Source: DYHD01 sp964411065 (GTDB taxonomy: Bacteria; Nitrospirota; Thermodesulfovibrionia; Thermodesulfovibrionales; Dissulfurispiraceae). From it: a stretch of DNA of 8,971 nucleotides. The notes under the pieces are model-generated. The model was given only the letters and a program-made list of their open reading frames with translations. It was not told where the DNA came from and ran no database searches. Shown here piece after piece: positions 6,537-8,971 of the stretch. The position numbers were made by a program, and so were the translations under genes. Numbering within the stretch: position 1 is the first letter of the stretch; each line of letters starts with the position of its first letter. The stretch lies in the NCBI GenBank assembly GCA_964411065.1, contig CAYPJO010000074.1, forward strand, positions 1 to 8,971, written 5' to 3'.

Positions 6537-8651
6537 ATGGTAACCATTGAACAGCTGATAGATAAAATACTTTCATACAATCCTAACGCTAACATTGAGC
6601 GTATTAAAAAAGCATTTATTTTTTCAAGGGAAGCTCATTGTGCCCAGAAAAGAATAGAAGGCTCGCCCTATATTTATCACCCCTTAGCGGTAGCATTTAT
6701 TTTAGCTGAAATGCACCTTGATTCAGCAACGATTGCTGCCGGACTCCTCCATGACACCATAGAAGATACTGATATGTCTCCGACTGACATAAAGGATATG
6801 TTCGGTAGCGAGATAGCTTTTCTTGTGGAATCTGTTACTAAACTTAGCAAAGTAGAATTCAAGACAGAAGAGGATGCACAGGCTGAGAATTTCAGAAAAA
6901 TGTTCCTTGCAATGTCTAAGGATGTAAGGGTAATACTAATTAAATTTGCTGATCGACTTCATAATATCAGAACGATTGAATTTCTTCCACCAGAAAAACA
7001 AAGAAGGATTGCAAAGGAGACGCTTGAGATTTATGCTCCCCTTGCTAACAGGTTAGGTATTTACTGGTTGAAGGTGGAGTTTGAAGATGCCTGCTTTAAA
7101 ATCTTGATGCCAGAGGTTTTTAAGGAGTTACAGGAAAAGGTTGCCAAGTATGTTGAGGTTCATAATAAGTTTTTTGAAAATGTAAAGGAGAGCATCTCTG
7201 AGAAATTAAAAGCTCATGGAATTGAAGCTACAATAAAAAGTAGAATAAAAAACTATTACAGCATCTATAATAAAATTATTAAGCAAAAGATTCCTTTCGA
7301 ACAAGTCTATGATGTAATTGGAGTGCGAATCATTACAGATACAGTCCCTCACTGTTATGAAATATTAAGTATTATCCATTCTTTATGGCCCCATATCCCA
7401 GGAAGATTTAAAGATTTCATAAGTGTTCCTAAAGCAAACATGTATGAATCTCTTCATACTACTGTTATAGGACCAATGGGATATAGAATGGAGTTTCAGA
7501 TTCGAACTAATGAAATGGATTTAGTTGCTGAAGAAGGTATAGCTGCTCACTGGAGATATAAAGAAAAGGATACATTAGATTCAAAAAATGCTCGTTATGT
7601 AGAATGGCTTAGGGTTTTAATAAAAGAAATATCTGATGCAAAGGAATTTCTTACTGCAGTTAAAGAGGAAGTTACACCAGACACCATCTATGTTTTTACT
7701 CCGAAGGGTGATATTAAGGAATTACCGGTGGGTTCAACTCCAATCGATTTTGCCTATAGTATTCATACAGAAGTTGGTAATAAGTGCATAGGTGCAAAAG
7801 TCAATGGAAGAATACTCCCTTTAAGACAAAAATTAAACAGTGGTGACGTAGTTGAGATTATAACTTCTGCTTCTCAAACTCCCTCAAAGGATTGGCTAAA
7901 ATACGTAGTTACTCAAAGGGCAAAAACCAAAATAAGGCAGTGGCTAAGAAATGAAGAGAGAAAACAGGGTATAAATCTGGGAATTAACTTATTAGAAGGA
8001 GAACTTAAAAGACGTTCACTGCCCCTAAGTATCCTTAAATCTGAGAAAATCTCTGAGATCCTTAAGGCTTTTGCTATCAAATCCTTAGAAGACATGTATC
8101 TTCTTATAGGTTTTGGAAAGGTTTCCGCACCTCAAATTGTAAATAGATTGATGCCAGAAAAACCTGAGGATGAAGTAACTCGAAAAGTTTTTAAACAACC
8201 ACAACTCAAAAAAAGCGCTATAAAAATCAAGGGCATTGATAATGTCCTTTATCATATCGGTAAGTGTTGTTATCCTATCCCAGGGGATAACGTTATCGGC
8301 TTTATTACAAAAGGGAAAGGGGTGACAATTCATAGGGATGATTGTATAAATTTATTAAGGCAGTCTGTTACTTCAAATAGATTCATAGATGTGGAATGGC
8401 ATGAAGATGGTGACTTTACATCACAAGCAAAATTATCTATAGAGGCATTAGATAGGCCCGGCATTCTTGCAAGCCTTAGCTCAATCATTTCTGCAGCCAA
8501 TGTTAATATCTCTTATGTTAAAGCAAATACTACCTCAGATAAAAGGGCTATAATAGAATTGATACTCGAAATCAAGAATAAAAATCAGCTTTCTGACATA
8601 CAAAACAAGATTTCCCAATTAAAAGATGTATTGAATGTGGACAGAAGATAA
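6537..8651 (+). CDS. rel: Bifunctional (p)ppGpp synthetase/hydrolase, RelA/SpoT family
   Basis: 704 residues from the ATG at 6537, a full-length long RSH protein. The open frame extends upstream to 6294, but that part runs antisense to murA and has no family match, whereas MVTIEQLIDKIL is a normal RSH start. The HD hydrolase domain has H48, HDTIEDT (72-78) and ADRLHN (138-143). The synthetase domain has VYDVIGVRII (257-266), RFKD (290-293), PKANMYESLHT (298-308) and EFQIRT (319-324). RFKD is the RxKD form of bifunctional Rel/SpoT, not the ExDD of monofunctional RelA. TGS is about 383-444; the conserved cysteine region has GKCCYPIPGD (575-584) and HRDDC (599-603); ACT is about 632-704. The enzyme makes and degrades the stringent-response alarmone, responding to the ribosome. 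Both active sites look intact. Confidence 0.96.
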   Translation: MVTIEQLIDKILSYNPNANIERIKKAFIFSREAHCAQKRIEGSPYIYHPLAVAFILAEMHLDSATIAAGLLHDTIEDTDMSPTDIKDMFGSEIAFLVESVTKLSKVEFKTEEDAQAENFRKMFLAMSKDVRVILIKFADRLHNIRTIEFLPPEKQRRIAKETLEIYAPLANRLGIYWLKVEFEDACFKILMPEVFKELQEKVAKYVEVHNKFFENVKESISEKLKAHGIEATIKSRIKNYYSIYNKIIKQKIPFEQVYDVIGVRIITDTVPHCYEILSIIHSLWPHIPGRFKDFISVPKANMYESLHTTVIGPMGYRMEFQIRTNEMDLVAEEGIAAHWRYKEKDTLDSKNARYVEWLRVLIKEISDAKEFLTAVKEEVTPDTIYVFTPKGDIKELPVGSTPIDFAYSIHTEVGNKCIGAKVNGRILPLRQKLNSGDVVEIITSASQTPSKDWLKYVVTQRAKTKIRQWLRNEERKQGINLGINLLEGELKRRSLPLSILKSEKISEILKAFAIKSLEDMYLLIGFGKVSAPQIVNRLMPEKPEDEVTRKVFKQPQLKKSAIKIKGIDNVLYHIGKCCYPIPGDNVIGFITKGKGVTIHRDDCINLLRQSVTSNRFIDVEWHEDGDFTSQAKLSIEALDRPGILASLSSIISAANVNISYVKANTTSDKRAIIELILEIKNKNQLSDIQNKISQLKDVLNVDRR

Positions 8652-8971
8652 TACTTTTATATATTTCATTTTGATTCCCTGATAAGATACTTAAGCAACA
8701 TTCTTACTATTTTACTTCCTCCTTTGATAGTTTTTAAAAGGAACGGTTGCTTCTTTTAACAAATTTCTTAGGATAAGTTCTTTCTGCCTCTTTAATATAT
8801 ATATGGTCAGAGCGTAAAATATGGAATCAAAAGGCTATCTTAAAGAACATTAAATCCAACTTCTTTAGATAGGCACAATATTTAATGAAGTAAAAATAGT
8901 TTAACCTTCTACGTAGCTGTTATTCCTAAAGTCAAGTCACACTTTATTACTACTTTGAAATGTCACATTCT
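8652..8971. other. AT-rich region after rel without a supported gene
   Basis: I see no intact gene. An inverted repeat AAGCAAC (8693-8699) / GTTGCTT (8746-8752) encloses a second one, TCCTTT (8720-8725) / AAAGGA (8737-8742), and is followed by CTTTT. The outer loop is 46 bases, so it is a poor intrinsic terminator, although it is placed about 40 bases after the rel stop. On the minus strand, a 28-codon open stretch around 8740-8830 (contains KEAERTYPKKFVKRSN) looks protein-like but has no start and no recognisable family. The window ends inside this region. Confidence 0.4.

Noticed and set aside
8693..8752. Nested inverted repeats as the rel terminator
   Set aside because: The outer stem is only 7 bp around a 46-base loop and the following T run is short, so it is mentioned but not called.
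1..8971. CRISPR array, tRNA, insertion-sequence ends
   Set aside because: Reading the gaps on both strands gave no regularly spaced repeats, no TTCRA T-arm in a tRNA setting, and no paired terminal repeats around a transposase.

Overview
The window is AT-rich bacterial chromosome with seven convincing protein genes. There are no tRNA or rRNA genes, CRISPR arrays, insertion sequences or phage genes that I can recognise. Intact MurA (peptidoglycan synthesis), a full-length bifunctional RelA/SpoT-type (p)ppGpp enzyme and a CysM-like cysteine synthase show a free-living walled bacterium. A selenium/sulfur-trafficking operon, low G+C and the general look of the proteins suggest an anaerobe, perhaps a Thermodesulfovibrio-like or deltaproteobacterial-type lineage. 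That placement is an impression from protein style, not a phylogeny.

Layout. Positions 1-643 hold no convincing gene. Positions 644-3335 hold a tightly packed minus-strand operon, transcribed in the order yedE (putative selenium transporter), a TusA-like sulfurtransferase, a DUF3343 (putative Se/S carrier-like) protein with an extra C-terminal domain, and a ribokinase-superfamily protein resembling NAD(P)H-hydrate dehydratase. Positions 3336-4207 are a long gap without an intact gene. Positions 4208-6412 hold murA followed 39 bp later by cysM, both on the minus strand. Positions 6413-6536 are a divergent intergenic region. Positions 6537-8651 hold rel on the plus strand. Positions 8652-8971 have no supported gene.

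How the parts fit. The four-gene operon is the most interesting content. A YedE-type membrane protein has cysteine motifs suited to moving a reduced Se or S species. A one-domain TusA-like protein has the CPxP cysteine that carries persulfide or perselenide. A DUF3343 protein keeps the family cysteine and adds an uncharacterised cysteine-containing domain. A P-loop-independent ATP-binding kinase-fold protein closes the operon. The genes are joined by a stop codon next to a Shine-Dalgarno site, an abutting stop/start and a 16-bp overlap, so they are almost certainly made together. The inferred role is uptake and protein-bound delivery of selenium (less likely sulfur). The kinase-fold protein and the extra domain are the unexplained parts. 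No selD, selA, selB or selenocysteine-tRNA gene is in the window, so selenium specificity rests on the family of YedE and the gene company.

murA, cysM and rel are housekeeping genes. rel and cysM lack a good Shine-Dalgarno site and have -10-like boxes placed so that transcription would begin at or within two bases of the start codon, suggesting leaderless mRNAs.
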